Shown in pieces: positions 41,779 through 51,191 of a DNA stretch of 64,000 nucleotides. Each line of letters starts with the position of its first letter. The stretch's first letter is position 1. The DNA is from DASREM01 sp035652095. Its GTDB lineage: Bacteria > Acidobacteriota > Terriglobia > Terriglobales > Acidobacteriaceae. The notes under the pieces are model-generated. The model saw only the letters and a list, made by a program, of their open reading frames with translations. It searched no databases and was not told the origin of the DNA. A program made the translations under genes and the position numbers. Location of the stretch: assembly GCA_035652095.1 (NCBI GenBank), contig DASREM010000038.1:136958-200957 (forward strand). The letters run 5' to 3'.

Positions 41779-44199
41779 ATGGATACGGTGCTTCAGGATG
41801 TTCGTTATGGGCTGCGGATGTTGGCTAAGAATCCGGGGTTCAGCGCCGTCGCGGTGCTCACCCTGGCGCTGGGCATCGGCGCGAACACCGCCATTTTCAG
41901 CATAGTCAACGCCGTACTTCTGAAGCCATTGGGATTCTCCGAGCCTGCGCGACTGATCACGATATGGGAGAACGACAAAGTCGACGGCCGCAGCAACACG
42001 GGTTACGCCACGTTCGTTGATCTGCAAAAGCTAACCCATACCTTCGAACACATGGCCGTGAGCAGCATGTGGCTTCCGATCCTGGGTGGCGAGGGCGAGG
42101 CCGAGCGAGTGCCCGGGCGCCGTGTCTCGCGGGATTTTTTCTCCACGTTGCGGGTCAAGCCTCTGTACGGGCGCGATTTCCTCCCAGAGGAAGACCGCCC
42201 TGGTGCAAATCAGTCGGTGATCCTGAGCTATGGGTTATGGCAGAGACGTTTCGGCGGCGACCGCGGAATTCTAGGGCAAAAGATTCAACTCAGCGGCCGC
42301 CCCTATGCGGTTGTGGGCATTCTTCCTGCCAGCTTCGATTCGGTCTTTGACAGCAATGGGGACAGCGCTGCCATCTGGTCCCCCCTCGGATACGACCTCA
42401 GCTTGCCATACGCATGTCGAGACTGCCGGCACTTGCAGGCCATCGGACGCCTCAAGCGAGGCATCTCGTTAGATCAGGCTTCTGCCGAACTGCAGACCAT
42501 TTCGCAGGACCTGTGTCGCGCCTATCCGAAGGAGTATTCCCAGGCCGGTATCGTCCTGGTTCCGTTGCAGGAGAAAACAGTGGGCGCGACCAGGACCCCC
42601 TTGTATGCGCTGCTGGGCGCGGTGCTGCTCGTGTTGCTGATTGCGTGTGCGAACGTTACAGGATTGTTGCTGAGCCGGACTACTGAGCGCAGTCGGGAAA
42701 TCGCGGTGCGAACCGCCCTGGGCGCGACGCGAGGAAGGCTAGCCCGGCAATTGCTGGCGGAGGGCATCGTTCTGTGCAGTTTTGGCGGCGCGCTCGCGAT
42801 TTGTCTCGGGGTTTTCAGCACGCGGATGCTTACCGCACTGTGCGCCAACAAAATTCCGCTGATTGAGCGAGTTTCTCTTGATTCACACGTGTTCTTGTTC
42901 ACCCTGGCCTTGTCGCTGGTCAGTGGCCTGTTTTTTGGAATCGTCCCAGCTTTGCACATCAGAAAGTCTTCATTGAATGACGCGCTGAAAGAGAGCGGGA
43001 GAAGCTCTGCATGCGGGGGCCGGCAGAAACTGCGAAGCGGCTTGGTAATTGCGAACCTGGCCATCGCACTAGTCTTGTTGCTTGGAGCAGGGTTGCTGCT
43101 GCGAAGTGTGGCAAACCTCCTAAGGATGGATCCAGGCTTCGACAGTCACAAGCTTTTGACCGCGAACCTGGATGTGGCCGGGCCCAACTACAAGAAGGAT
43201 TCGCAAATTTTGGCTTTTTACCAGCAGGTGCTGGAGCAACTGCGAGCTCTTCCGGGCGTAAATAGCGCGGGCATTACAAGCCAGTTGCCATTGGGTGGCA
43301 ACGTGGATGGCTACGGTGTACATGTGGAAGGGAAGCTGTCGCCAAATCCGCAAAACGATCCGAGCGCCGACCGCTACAGCATTACTCCGGACTATTTGCG
43401 CACCCTGCAGATTCCCGTCATCCGGGGGCGCGGATTCAACGAATCGGACCGCGCAGATTCGCAGCCAGTGGCACTGGTAAACCAAACGCTGGCGCGACGC
43501 ATGTGGCCCAATGAGGATCCACTTGGGAAGAGGGTGAAAGTTGGCGGCATGGAGGGTCCGTGGCGAACCATTGTTGGAGTCGTGGGCGATGTTTTGCACG
43601 CGGGACTGGATGCCTCCCACACCAACCAAATCTACCTTCCTGAGACGCAGTTCACGGATTCGGGCGTCGTGCTCGTGATTCGCACCGCGGGCCCGCCCAC
43701 AGACTTGTTCGATGCTCTGCGCCGGGCCGTGGCCGGGATCGACAAGAATCAGCCCCTCTCCAAAATCTCCTCCATGGACCAGGTACTTGTCGGTTCCCTT
43801 GCGCAACGCACATTCACGTTGGGGTTGCTGAGCGGCTTCGCGAGTCTGGCGCTGTTGCTAGCAGCTGTCGGTATCTACGGACTGATCAGTTACCTCGTCT
43901 CGCTTCGGGGCCAGGAGATCGGAGTGCGGATGGCTCTGGGGGCCCGGCCGCATGACATTCTGCAAATGATTTTGGGACACGGCCTGAAATTGTCCATGGC
44001 CGGGCTCACGCTGGGCGTGATCGTAGGGTTGGGAACCGGGCGGGCGCTTTCGAGTTTGCTGTTTCATGTAGGCCCAACGGACCCACTCGCCCTGGCCGGC
44101 GGAACCGTATTGCTGATGCTTACCGCGATGTTTGCGAGCTACATCCCCGCGCGAAGAGCTGCCGACTCAGATCCGATGCTGGCGTTGCGACGCGAATGA
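41779..44199 (+). CDS. ADOP/MacB-type ABC permease 2
   Basis: This 806-residue permease has the same two-block architecture as permease 1. It starts MDTVLQDVRYGLRMLAKNPG and ends RAADSDPMLALRRE. The ATG at 41779 follows AGGTAAGG and lies just after the ATPase 2 stop. The central block reads GAVLLVLLIACANVTGLLLS and the C-terminal block AAVGIYGLISYLVSLRGQEIG. The periplasmic domains differ clearly from those of permease 1 (for example LPYACRDCRHLQAIGR with three Cys), so substrates or partners may differ. Confidence 0.92.
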   Translation: MDTVLQDVRYGLRMLAKNPGFSAVAVLTLALGIGANTAIFSIVNAVLLKPLGFSEPARLITIWENDKVDGRSNTGYATFVDLQKLTHTFEHMAVSSMWLPILGGEGEAERVPGRRVSRDFFSTLRVKPLYGRDFLPEEDRPGANQSVILSYGLWQRRFGGDRGILGQKIQLSGRPYAVVGILPASFDSVFDSNGDSAAIWSPLGYDLSLPYACRDCRHLQAIGRLKRGISLDQASAELQTISQDLCRAYPKEYSQAGIVLVPLQEKTVGATRTPLYALLGAVLLVLLIACANVTGLLLSRTTERSREIAVRTALGATRGRLARQLLAEGIVLCSFGGALAICLGVFSTRMLTALCANKIPLIERVSLDSHVFLFTLALSLVSGLFFGIVPALHIRKSSLNDALKESGRSSACGGRQKLRSGLVIANLAIALVLLLGAGLLLRSVANLLRMDPGFDSHKLLTANLDVAGPNYKKDSQILAFYQQVLEQLRALPGVNSAGITSQLPLGGNVDGYGVHVEGKLSPNPQNDPSADRYSITPDYLRTLQIPVIRGRGFNESDRADSQPVALVNQTLARRMWPNEDPLGKRVKVGGMEGPWRTIVGVVGDVLHAGLDASHTNQIYLPETQFTDSGVVLVIRTAGPPTDLFDALRRAVAGIDKNQPLSKISSMDQVLVGSLAQRTFTLGLLSGFASLALLLAAVGIYGLISYLVSLRGQEIGVRMALGARPHDILQMILGHGLKLSMAGLTLGVIVGLGTGRALSSLLFHVGPTDPLALAGGTVLLMLTAMFASYIPARRAADSDPMLALRRE

Positions 44200-44215
44200 T
44201 TGTGAAGAGGATTTC

Positions 44216-46723
44216 ATGCTACCAGGCCTTGCTCAAGATATCCGCTACGGTTGGCGCATGCTGGCCAAAAGCCCGGGGTTCACGTTGATTGCCGTGCTGA
44301 CTCTTGCCCTGGGAATCGGGGCCAACACCGCCATCTTTTCTTTGACGGACCAGGTTTTGCTGCGCACTCTTCCGATCGCGCATCCGGAGGAGTTGGTGCT
44401 GTTGCGGTCTCCGGGGCGAGGTCCGGGACACGTTTCAACCGATGGAGATGGGGCTGCATCGTTTTCTTATCCGACCTACAAGGACCTGCGTGAGCAGACC
44501 ACCGCATTCAATGGCCTGATCGCGCGCTACTCGATCCCGCTGAATGTGGCGGCGCGCGGCCAAAGCGCGACGGCAGATGGCGAACTGGTTTCAGGGAATT
44601 ATTTTCAGGTGCTCGGGGTGACTCCCGCGCTGGGCAGGGTCTTCTCGGCACAGGATGAGACGGCGCCGGGAGCGAATTCAGTGGCGGTGTTGAGTTCCGG
44701 CTACTGGATGCGCCAGTTTGGCGGCAGCGCGGGGATTCTGAATCAGGTTCTGACAGTGAATGGAACGCCGCTGACGGTGGTCGGCGTGGCGCGTGCCGGC
44801 TTCACGGGGGTGCAGGTTGGACAGACGCCCGGCATCTTTGTGCCTATCACGATGAAGGCGCAGATGACGCCGAGCTGGGACGGGCTGAACGATCGAAAAG
44901 ATCATTGGGTTGCAATCCTTGGCAGGTTGAAGCCTGGGTTCAACCGGGTTCAGACTGAATCGGCGATTCAAGCGACGTATCACTCAATTCTGGAAGCCGA
45001 AGCGCCGGCCATGAAAATGTCGAGCGATGTGCTGAAGCAATATCTGGCGCGACGTCTTTTGCTGCAAGAAGCCGCCCATGGCAGGCCGGTGCTCCAGAGT
45101 GACGCCCGGATGCCTTTGATGATCCTGCTGGGAATGGTCGGACTCCTTCTTTTGATTACTTGCGCAAATATTGCAAGCCTGATGGTGGCGCGCGGAGTTG
45201 TCCGGCAAAGAGAAGTGGCGGTCCGGCTGGCGATGGGCGCCCGCACGGCGCAAATCGTTCGCCAGTTGCTGGTCGAGTCTGTGTTGCTGTCCCTGGCGAG
45301 TGCTGTGTTCGGAGTGTTGCTTGGGGCATGGATTCTGGAAGTCATGGTTCGCGCGATCTCCACCGGTGCCGGAGTCAGCGGTCTGGACGCGAGCCTGGAT
45401 GGGCGAGTGTTGTGCTTTGCGCTCGGCTTATCCCTATTTGCGGCGATGCTGTTCGGATTGGCGCCCGCGATCGGTGCGGCGAGAGTCGATATCCACGAAA
45501 CCCTGAAAGAGCAGGGATCGCGCGGTTGCGGCAATGCCTCCACCACGCGGCTGCGGCGAATTCTGATTGTCGCGCAGGTCACCTTGACGACGGTGCTGCT
45601 GGTGAGTGCGGGCTTGTTTGTCCGAAGTCTTCACAACCTCAGGCAAGTCGATTTGGGCGTAAAACCAGACCACGTAATCCAGTTTACCGTTGCGCCGGGA
45701 CTTAACGGCTACACGTCGGAAAAGAGCAAGGCATTTGTGCAGCAGGCGCGGGAATCGCTGAATGCTCTGCCTGGAGTCGAAGTGGTGGGTGCGGCATTCA
45801 TTCCGGTTTTTGCCGACGACGACTCTGGAGGCAATGTGACCGTCGAAGGATACACGTCGGCTTCGGAAGACGATGCCCACGTTTTCCGGAACTGGATCAC
45901 TCCCCACTACCTTGCGGCTATGGGTACGCCATTGCTTCGAGGCCGGGAGATCTCCGAATCCGATACCCAGTCGTCCCAAAAGGTGGCGGTGATCAATCAG
46001 ACCATGGCCCAAAAATTCTTTGCCGGTCGGGATCCTATTGGGATGCACTTCGCCTTTGGCGGCGGTAAGGACATTCACCCTGATATCCAGATCATCGGCG
46101 TTGTGATGGATAGCAAGCACGATGACTCGCGAAGTCCGATCGTGCCATTTGCGTTTTTTCCCGCTTCACAAAAAGACGGCCTGACCCGAGCCACTTTCTA
46201 CGTTCGAACCCGTCAGGATCCGCTCACGATTGCGGACAGCTTACGAAGGACCGTGGCGCAGTTGGATCCGAATCTACCCATCTCAGATCTGAAGACTCTC
46301 AACGAGCAGGTAGCGGAATCGATGTTTCCGGTGCGCATGGTGGCGAGCCTCGCGGTGGGGTTGGGGATCATTTCCGCCATTCTCGCGGCCATAGGCCTTT
46401 ATGGAGTGATGGCATACAGCGTCGCCCAGAGAACGCGCGAAATCGGAATTCGCATTGCGCTGGGTGCTCAGACTATGCACGTTCTGAAACTCATCGTGGG
46501 CCAAGGCATGTGGCTGGCGATGGCGGGCGTGTCCCTGGGGTTGATGGGTTCTGTGGCAGCGATGCGCGTCTTGTCGAGTTTGCTGTTCGCAGTGACCGCC
46601 ACCGATCCGGGAACGTTTGTCGTGGTAGCGCTGATCCTTGGGGTTGTGGCGATGCTGGCAAATTACATCCCGGCGCGGCGTGCGATCGAAGTCGATCCCA
46701 TGATTGCGCTGCGATACGAGTGA
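44216..46723 (+). CDS. ADOP/MacB-type ABC permease 3
   Basis: This 835-residue permease has start MLPGLAQDIRYGWRMLAKSP and end RAIEVDPMIALRYE. The ATG at 44216 has GAAGAGGA upstream. Both FtsX blocks are intact (MVGLLLLITCANIASLMVA and AAIGLYGVMAYSVAQRTREIG). The DNA near the start is visibly similar to the start of permease 4 (AAGATATCCGCTAYG), which shows recent duplication within the cluster. Confidence 0.92.
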   Translation: MLPGLAQDIRYGWRMLAKSPGFTLIAVLTLALGIGANTAIFSLTDQVLLRTLPIAHPEELVLLRSPGRGPGHVSTDGDGAASFSYPTYKDLREQTTAFNGLIARYSIPLNVAARGQSATADGELVSGNYFQVLGVTPALGRVFSAQDETAPGANSVAVLSSGYWMRQFGGSAGILNQVLTVNGTPLTVVGVARAGFTGVQVGQTPGIFVPITMKAQMTPSWDGLNDRKDHWVAILGRLKPGFNRVQTESAIQATYHSILEAEAPAMKMSSDVLKQYLARRLLLQEAAHGRPVLQSDARMPLMILLGMVGLLLLITCANIASLMVARGVVRQREVAVRLAMGARTAQIVRQLLVESVLLSLASAVFGVLLGAWILEVMVRAISTGAGVSGLDASLDGRVLCFALGLSLFAAMLFGLAPAIGAARVDIHETLKEQGSRGCGNASTTRLRRILIVAQVTLTTVLLVSAGLFVRSLHNLRQVDLGVKPDHVIQFTVAPGLNGYTSEKSKAFVQQARESLNALPGVEVVGAAFIPVFADDDSGGNVTVEGYTSASEDDAHVFRNWITPHYLAAMGTPLLRGREISESDTQSSQKVAVINQTMAQKFFAGRDPIGMHFAFGGGKDIHPDIQIIGVVMDSKHDDSRSPIVPFAFFPASQKDGLTRATFYVRTRQDPLTIADSLRRTVAQLDPNLPISDLKTLNEQVAESMFPVRMVASLAVGLGIISAILAAIGLYGVMAYSVAQRTREIGIRIALGAQTMHVLKLIVGQGMWLAMAGVSLGLMGSVAAMRVLSSLLFAVTATDPGTFVVVALILGVVAMLANYIPARRAIEVDPMIALRYE

Positions 46724-46729
46724 AAAAGA

Positions 46730-49162
46730 GTGAATACCCTAGTGCAAGATATCCGCTATGCCTGGCGCATGATGCTGAAGGCGCCGGGATTCACCACCAT
46801 CACAGTGCTCACGCTGGCGCTCGGAATCGGCGCGAATACCGCCGTGTTCACGATTTTTCGCGCCAGCCTGCTAAAGAGCCTGCCCTTCCAGGAGCCAAAT
46901 CGGCTCGTAGAGTTGATTGGGTTCCGCACCGATGGTTCGATACCGGAGATGCCCGTCTCCTATCCCAACTTTGTCGACCTGCGCGAACACAACAAAGCAT
47001 TTTCAGCGATGGCCGCATATTCGGGTACGACGGCGACCTTGAGCCGCCCCGACGGCGCGGAACAGATTATCGTTCCCCTGGCGAGCGCCGGATTCTTTGA
47101 AACGTTGGGAGTGACACCTCTACTTGGCAGAACATTCAATTCCGCCGACGAACGTAGCGACGGTACTCCTTCGGCGATCCTTACCTACGGCGCTTGGCAG
47201 AGGAGATACGGGGCAGATCCTGGCGTGGTCGGCAAGACCATCAACCTGGACGGCACCTTATTCAACATCGTGGGTGTGCTTCCGAAGTCCTTTCACTTCG
47301 GGCCGAGCCAGTCAGGAGAGATTTGGTTAGGTCTTCGAGTGCGAGGCTGGAGGTTGCGTAGGAATGCATTCTGGCTGCATCCCATCGGGCGGCTCAAGCC
47401 GGGGCTCACCCGCGAGCGTGCACAATCTGAAATCACAACGCTGTCGCAAGGGTTGGAAATGCAGTATCCCACCGACGACAAGGGACTGAGCCTGAATGTG
47501 GTTCCGCTTGAAAAGGTGTTTGTGGGCTCGGTTCGACCCATCCTTCAGCTGCTGATGGCGACGGTTGGTTTCCTGTTGCTGATCACTTGCGCGAATGTCG
47601 CCGGCCTGCTGCTGGCACGCTCGGTGCAACGGCAGAAAGAAATCAACGTCCGCGTAGCTCTGGGCGCGGGGCACGGGAGAATTGTCAGGCAGTTGCTCAG
47701 CGAGAGTTTATTAGTCGCCTTGATTGGTGGGGCTGTAGGAATTCTCGCCGCGTACTGGACGGTTCCACTTATTATCGCCATGATTCCGCAGCAGCAGCGG
47801 ATGGCGATGCCCACTCTGCAAGGCCTGAACCTCGATGTCCCCGTCCTTCTTTTTGCCGTGGGCCTGTCGCTCGTCACAGGGGTATGTTTCGGACTGATTC
47901 CCGCACTGCAAGCGTTCAGGCCGGACCTGGTGCAGAGGTTGCAACAGGGCAACCGGACAGGAGAGGGACGCGGCCACAACCGCCTACGCAATGCGCTGGT
48001 CACTGCTGAGATCGCGCTGGCGGTGGTGCTGCTTGTGGGCGCCGGACTCATGCTCAAGAGCTTGCGCAACGTCCTCGACACCAATCCGGGATTTCAAGCG
48101 AAGAACCTGCTGACGATGTCATTGGCGCTGCCGGCGCAGTCGTATCACGAAACTTCGCGGCAGGTGCAGTTCCAACGGGAACTCATGGAACGCCTTCATG
48201 CGCTGCCCGGGGTGCGGGGGGCGGCAGTGGTCACGATCATTCCACTGTCGGGCAGCGGGAACACCTCGCGCTTCGACGTGCAAGGCAAGCCCAAGGCAAG
48301 CGGAGGAGAAGAATACGAAGCCAGTTCTCCAACGATTAGCGCAAATTACTTCCGGGTAATGGGCATACCGCTGCTCACGGGCCGATTCTTCAATGATCAG
48401 GACAACGAAACTTCAAAGCACGTCGTGATCATCAATCAGGCCCTGGCCAACCAGGTTTTCCCGGGGCAAGATCCCATCGGGAAAAAAATTAACCTGACCT
48501 ACAGCAAAGAGCAAAATCTGTGGGAGATCGTGGGAGTCGTGGGCGACGAACGCGTAGACCGGTTAGATGTCGCGCCGAAGCCGATCCTTTACGACAAGTT
48601 CGAACAGGACCCAACTCCGTATTTCAGCCTGAGCATTCGCAGCGAGGGTAGCCCGGACAGTGTGGCGGAATCGATTCGCCGCGCCATACGTGAACTCGAT
48701 GCAGGCATACCGGTGTATGACGTCGCGACCATGGAGTCAGTCATCGCACAAAGTCCGACGATGATGTTGCACGGCTATCCGGCGTACCTGCTGACCACCT
48801 TTGCAGCGCTTGCCCTGTTACTGTCGATTCTCGGCGTTTACGGATTGCTGGCTTACTCGGTGGCGCAGCGAACACCCGAACTGGGCGTTCGTATGGCCTT
48901 AGGAGCGCAACCGTGGGACGTGTTGCGCCTCATCGTGAGCAGTGGTTTACGGCTCACTCTCATGGGAACGCTCATCGGTTTGGCTTGCAGTTTGGCCGGA
49001 GCGCGTGCCATCGCCAGTTTGCTGTTTGCGGTGAAGCCGACTGATATCCCAACGTTTTTTTCAGTGTGTGGTGTGCTGGTGGCTGCAGCGCTGTGCGCGA
49101 GCTACATTCCCGCGCGGCGTGCCGTGCGAGTCGATCCAATGGTGGCTCTACGATACGAATGA
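46730..49162 (+). CDS. ADOP/MacB-type ABC permease 4
   Basis: This 810-residue permease starts at GTG 46730, six bases after permease 3, and ends RAVRVDPMVALRYE. The FtsX blocks are ATVGFLLLITCANVAGLLLA and SILGVYGLLAYSVAQRTPELG. It completes a run of four related permeases served by only two ATPase genes. The stop overlaps a possible upstream start of the TolC-like gene. Confidence 0.92.
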   Translation: MNTLVQDIRYAWRMMLKAPGFTTITVLTLALGIGANTAVFTIFRASLLKSLPFQEPNRLVELIGFRTDGSIPEMPVSYPNFVDLREHNKAFSAMAAYSGTTATLSRPDGAEQIIVPLASAGFFETLGVTPLLGRTFNSADERSDGTPSAILTYGAWQRRYGADPGVVGKTINLDGTLFNIVGVLPKSFHFGPSQSGEIWLGLRVRGWRLRRNAFWLHPIGRLKPGLTRERAQSEITTLSQGLEMQYPTDDKGLSLNVVPLEKVFVGSVRPILQLLMATVGFLLLITCANVAGLLLARSVQRQKEINVRVALGAGHGRIVRQLLSESLLVALIGGAVGILAAYWTVPLIIAMIPQQQRMAMPTLQGLNLDVPVLLFAVGLSLVTGVCFGLIPALQAFRPDLVQRLQQGNRTGEGRGHNRLRNALVTAEIALAVVLLVGAGLMLKSLRNVLDTNPGFQAKNLLTMSLALPAQSYHETSRQVQFQRELMERLHALPGVRGAAVVTIIPLSGSGNTSRFDVQGKPKASGGEEYEASSPTISANYFRVMGIPLLTGRFFNDQDNETSKHVVIINQALANQVFPGQDPIGKKINLTYSKEQNLWEIVGVVGDERVDRLDVAPKPILYDKFEQDPTPYFSLSIRSEGSPDSVAESIRRAIRELDAGIPVYDVATMESVIAQSPTMMLHGYPAYLLTTFAALALLLSILGVYGLLAYSVAQRTPELGVRMALGAQPWDVLRLIVSSGLRLTLMGTLIGLACSLAGARAIASLLFAVKPTDIPTFFSVCGVLVAAALCASYIPARRAVRVDPMVALRYE

Positions 49163-49179
49163 AGTTAAGAGGGAGAAGC

Positions 49180-51114
49180 ATGGTCGTCGCTTTCCGATAT
49201 CGGCTAATGAGTGGTGCTTGCGTGTTGCTATGCATCGCGGCAGGCGCGCAGACGTACAAAGTCCGGGCCGCTTCTCACTTCCCGAACCTGGTAAGGCCCT
49301 ACACCGCCCGTCAGGTGCCGGCGCCAAACTTCGGAAACACCTCGCGTATCGCGGGATTGCTCAAGGGCGACAAGTTGATGCTGTCGTTAAGCGATGCCGT
49401 GACCCTGGCCCTGGAAAATAATCTCGATTTGGCGATCGCCCGCTACAACCTCCCGATTGCGGACACGGATGTCCTGCGGGCAAACAGCGGTGCTGCCGTA
49501 CGCGGAGTGGCCACCGGCCTGGTCGAGGGAACTCCGGGTGGCGGCGTGGGAGGTTTTGGAACGGGAGCTCCCGGCGCCGGAGCGGGCGGAACCTCGGGCG
49601 GGGCAGGCGGAGCCGGAACCGGCGCGGCCGGACTGGTGGAATCCACACTGGGAACCGGACCACCGCTTCAGTCTTACGATCCGCAGGTACTCTCCAGCCT
49701 CAACATCGAGCATCTCACGCAACCGTTGTCAAACACGGTGGTGAGCGGCGTATCTAATCTGAAACAGAATACCGGGCAGGCGAACTTCAGCTACTTCCAG
49801 GCGTTTCCGTCCGGGACGAGCATGCAGGTGGACTTCGACAATCTGCGCACCACCGACAACACCACCAACAGCACGCTGGTGCCGCTGCTCAATTCCGGGT
49901 TCCGGTTCACTCTCCGGCAACGGTTGCTATCAGGCTTCGGGTTCGGACCGAATCTTCGATTTATCCGGATTGCGCGCAACAACCGGGAGATATCCGATGT
50001 GGCATTTCGAAACCAGGTGATTGCAACCGTTTCACAGATCCAGAATATCTATTGGGACCTGGTGAATGCCTATGAAGACGTCAAGGTGAAACAGCGTTCA
50101 CTGGCATTGGCTGAGAAGACATTATCCGACGACAACGACCAGGTAAAACTCGGCGCGATGGCACCGATTGAAGTGACGCGTGCTGAAAGCGAAGTTGCCA
50201 CTCGCAACCAGGACTTGCTGCTCTCGCAGAACGAACTGCAGTTGCAGGAATTACTCATCAAGAACGCGGTTACCAGGGACTTAAGCGATCCTCTGCTCGC
50301 GTCTGCGACGGTAGTGCCTACCGACACCATGAGGATTCCGGAAAAGGAGCCTGTAGTTCCGATCCAGGACCTGATCGGAGATGCGCAGAACCACCGTCCG
50401 GAACTCGCAGAGGCGCGCATGGATTTGAACAACCGCGACATCAGCCGGAAATCCGCGGCCAATGCATTGTTACCCGCCGTTGATTTCTTATCTTGGTACG
50501 GAGCCTCGGCGCTCGCCGGAGTGCAAAACCCCAACAATCCGACCATTGCAACGCCGATTCCGCGGACCGGATTTTCCAACGCGTTCTCCACATTATTCCG
50601 CAACGATTTCCCGGACTACGGCGTGGGGTTAAGTCTTACCATCCCGATCCGTAACCGGGCGGCGCAAGCCGACCAGATTCGGTCGCAACTAGAGTACCGT
50701 CAGGCCCAGTTGCGCTTGCAGCAACTTCAAAACCAGATTGGAATTGAGGTGCGGAATGCCCAGTTCGCCTTGCTGCAGAATCGGGCCCGGGTTGATACCG
50801 CGCGCAAGGCCCGCGATCTGGCGCGACAGACCTTCGAGATCGAGCAGAAGAAATACGCGCTGGGAGCCTCCACCAGCAACAATGTTCTGCAGACTCAACG
50901 CGACCTGGCGCAGGCTGAATCCAATCTCGTGGCGGCGATGTCTACGTATGAAAAATCGCGAGTAGAACTGGACCGGGCCACCGGCCTGACGCTCACCGCC
51001 ACCGGCATACAGATCGAAGATGTCGAGATCGGACAAGTGCGACAGATGCCGCACTTCGATGGCATAGCCCCGCGACAGGATTTGTCTCCTGCCAATGAGC
51101 CTGAGCTGAAATAG
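49180..51114 (+). CDS. TolC-family outer-membrane channel with a Gly-rich insertion
   Basis: This protein has about 644 residues with a signal peptide (LMSGACVLLCIAAGAQ). Two outer-membrane-efflux-protein repeats are seen: LSDAVTLALENNLDLAIARYN, then the hairpin VSQIQNIYWDLVNAYEDVKV, and later QIGIEVRNAQFALLQNRARV and LDRATG. Between them, residues about 110-152 form a Gly/Ala/Thr-rich stretch that is not normal for TolC. ATG 49180 was preferred because GAGGGAGAA lies just upstream; ATG 49159, overlapping the permease stop, would add seven residues. It would be the exit duct for the MacAB-type pumps encoded upstream. Confidence 0.85.
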   Translation: MVVAFRYRLMSGACVLLCIAAGAQTYKVRAASHFPNLVRPYTARQVPAPNFGNTSRIAGLLKGDKLMLSLSDAVTLALENNLDLAIARYNLPIADTDVLRANSGAAVRGVATGLVEGTPGGGVGGFGTGAPGAGAGGTSGGAGGAGTGAAGLVESTLGTGPPLQSYDPQVLSSLNIEHLTQPLSNTVVSGVSNLKQNTGQANFSYFQAFPSGTSMQVDFDNLRTTDNTTNSTLVPLLNSGFRFTLRQRLLSGFGFGPNLRFIRIARNNREISDVAFRNQVIATVSQIQNIYWDLVNAYEDVKVKQRSLALAEKTLSDDNDQVKLGAMAPIEVTRAESEVATRNQDLLLSQNELQLQELLIKNAVTRDLSDPLLASATVVPTDTMRIPEKEPVVPIQDLIGDAQNHRPELAEARMDLNNRDISRKSAANALLPAVDFLSWYGASALAGVQNPNNPTIATPIPRTGFSNAFSTLFRNDFPDYGVGLSLTIPIRNRAAQADQIRSQLEYRQAQLRLQQLQNQIGIEVRNAQFALLQNRARVDTARKARDLARQTFEIEQKKYALGASTSNNVLQTQRDLAQAESNLVAAMSTYEKSRVELDRATGLTLTATGIQIEDVEIGQVRQMPHFDGIAPRQDLSPANEPELK

Positions 51115-51191
51115 ATATGGGACCTGACTCCGGCAGAAACGCTTTACAGGAATGCTCTTCGTTGAAGATAGAATCTCCACAGTCCCGTTCC

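Noticed and set aside
49361..49722. Proline/arginine-rich minus-strand frames in the TolC gene
   Set aside because: They arise from reading the Gly/Ala-rich segment in reverse; the plus frame is the TolC-family protein.
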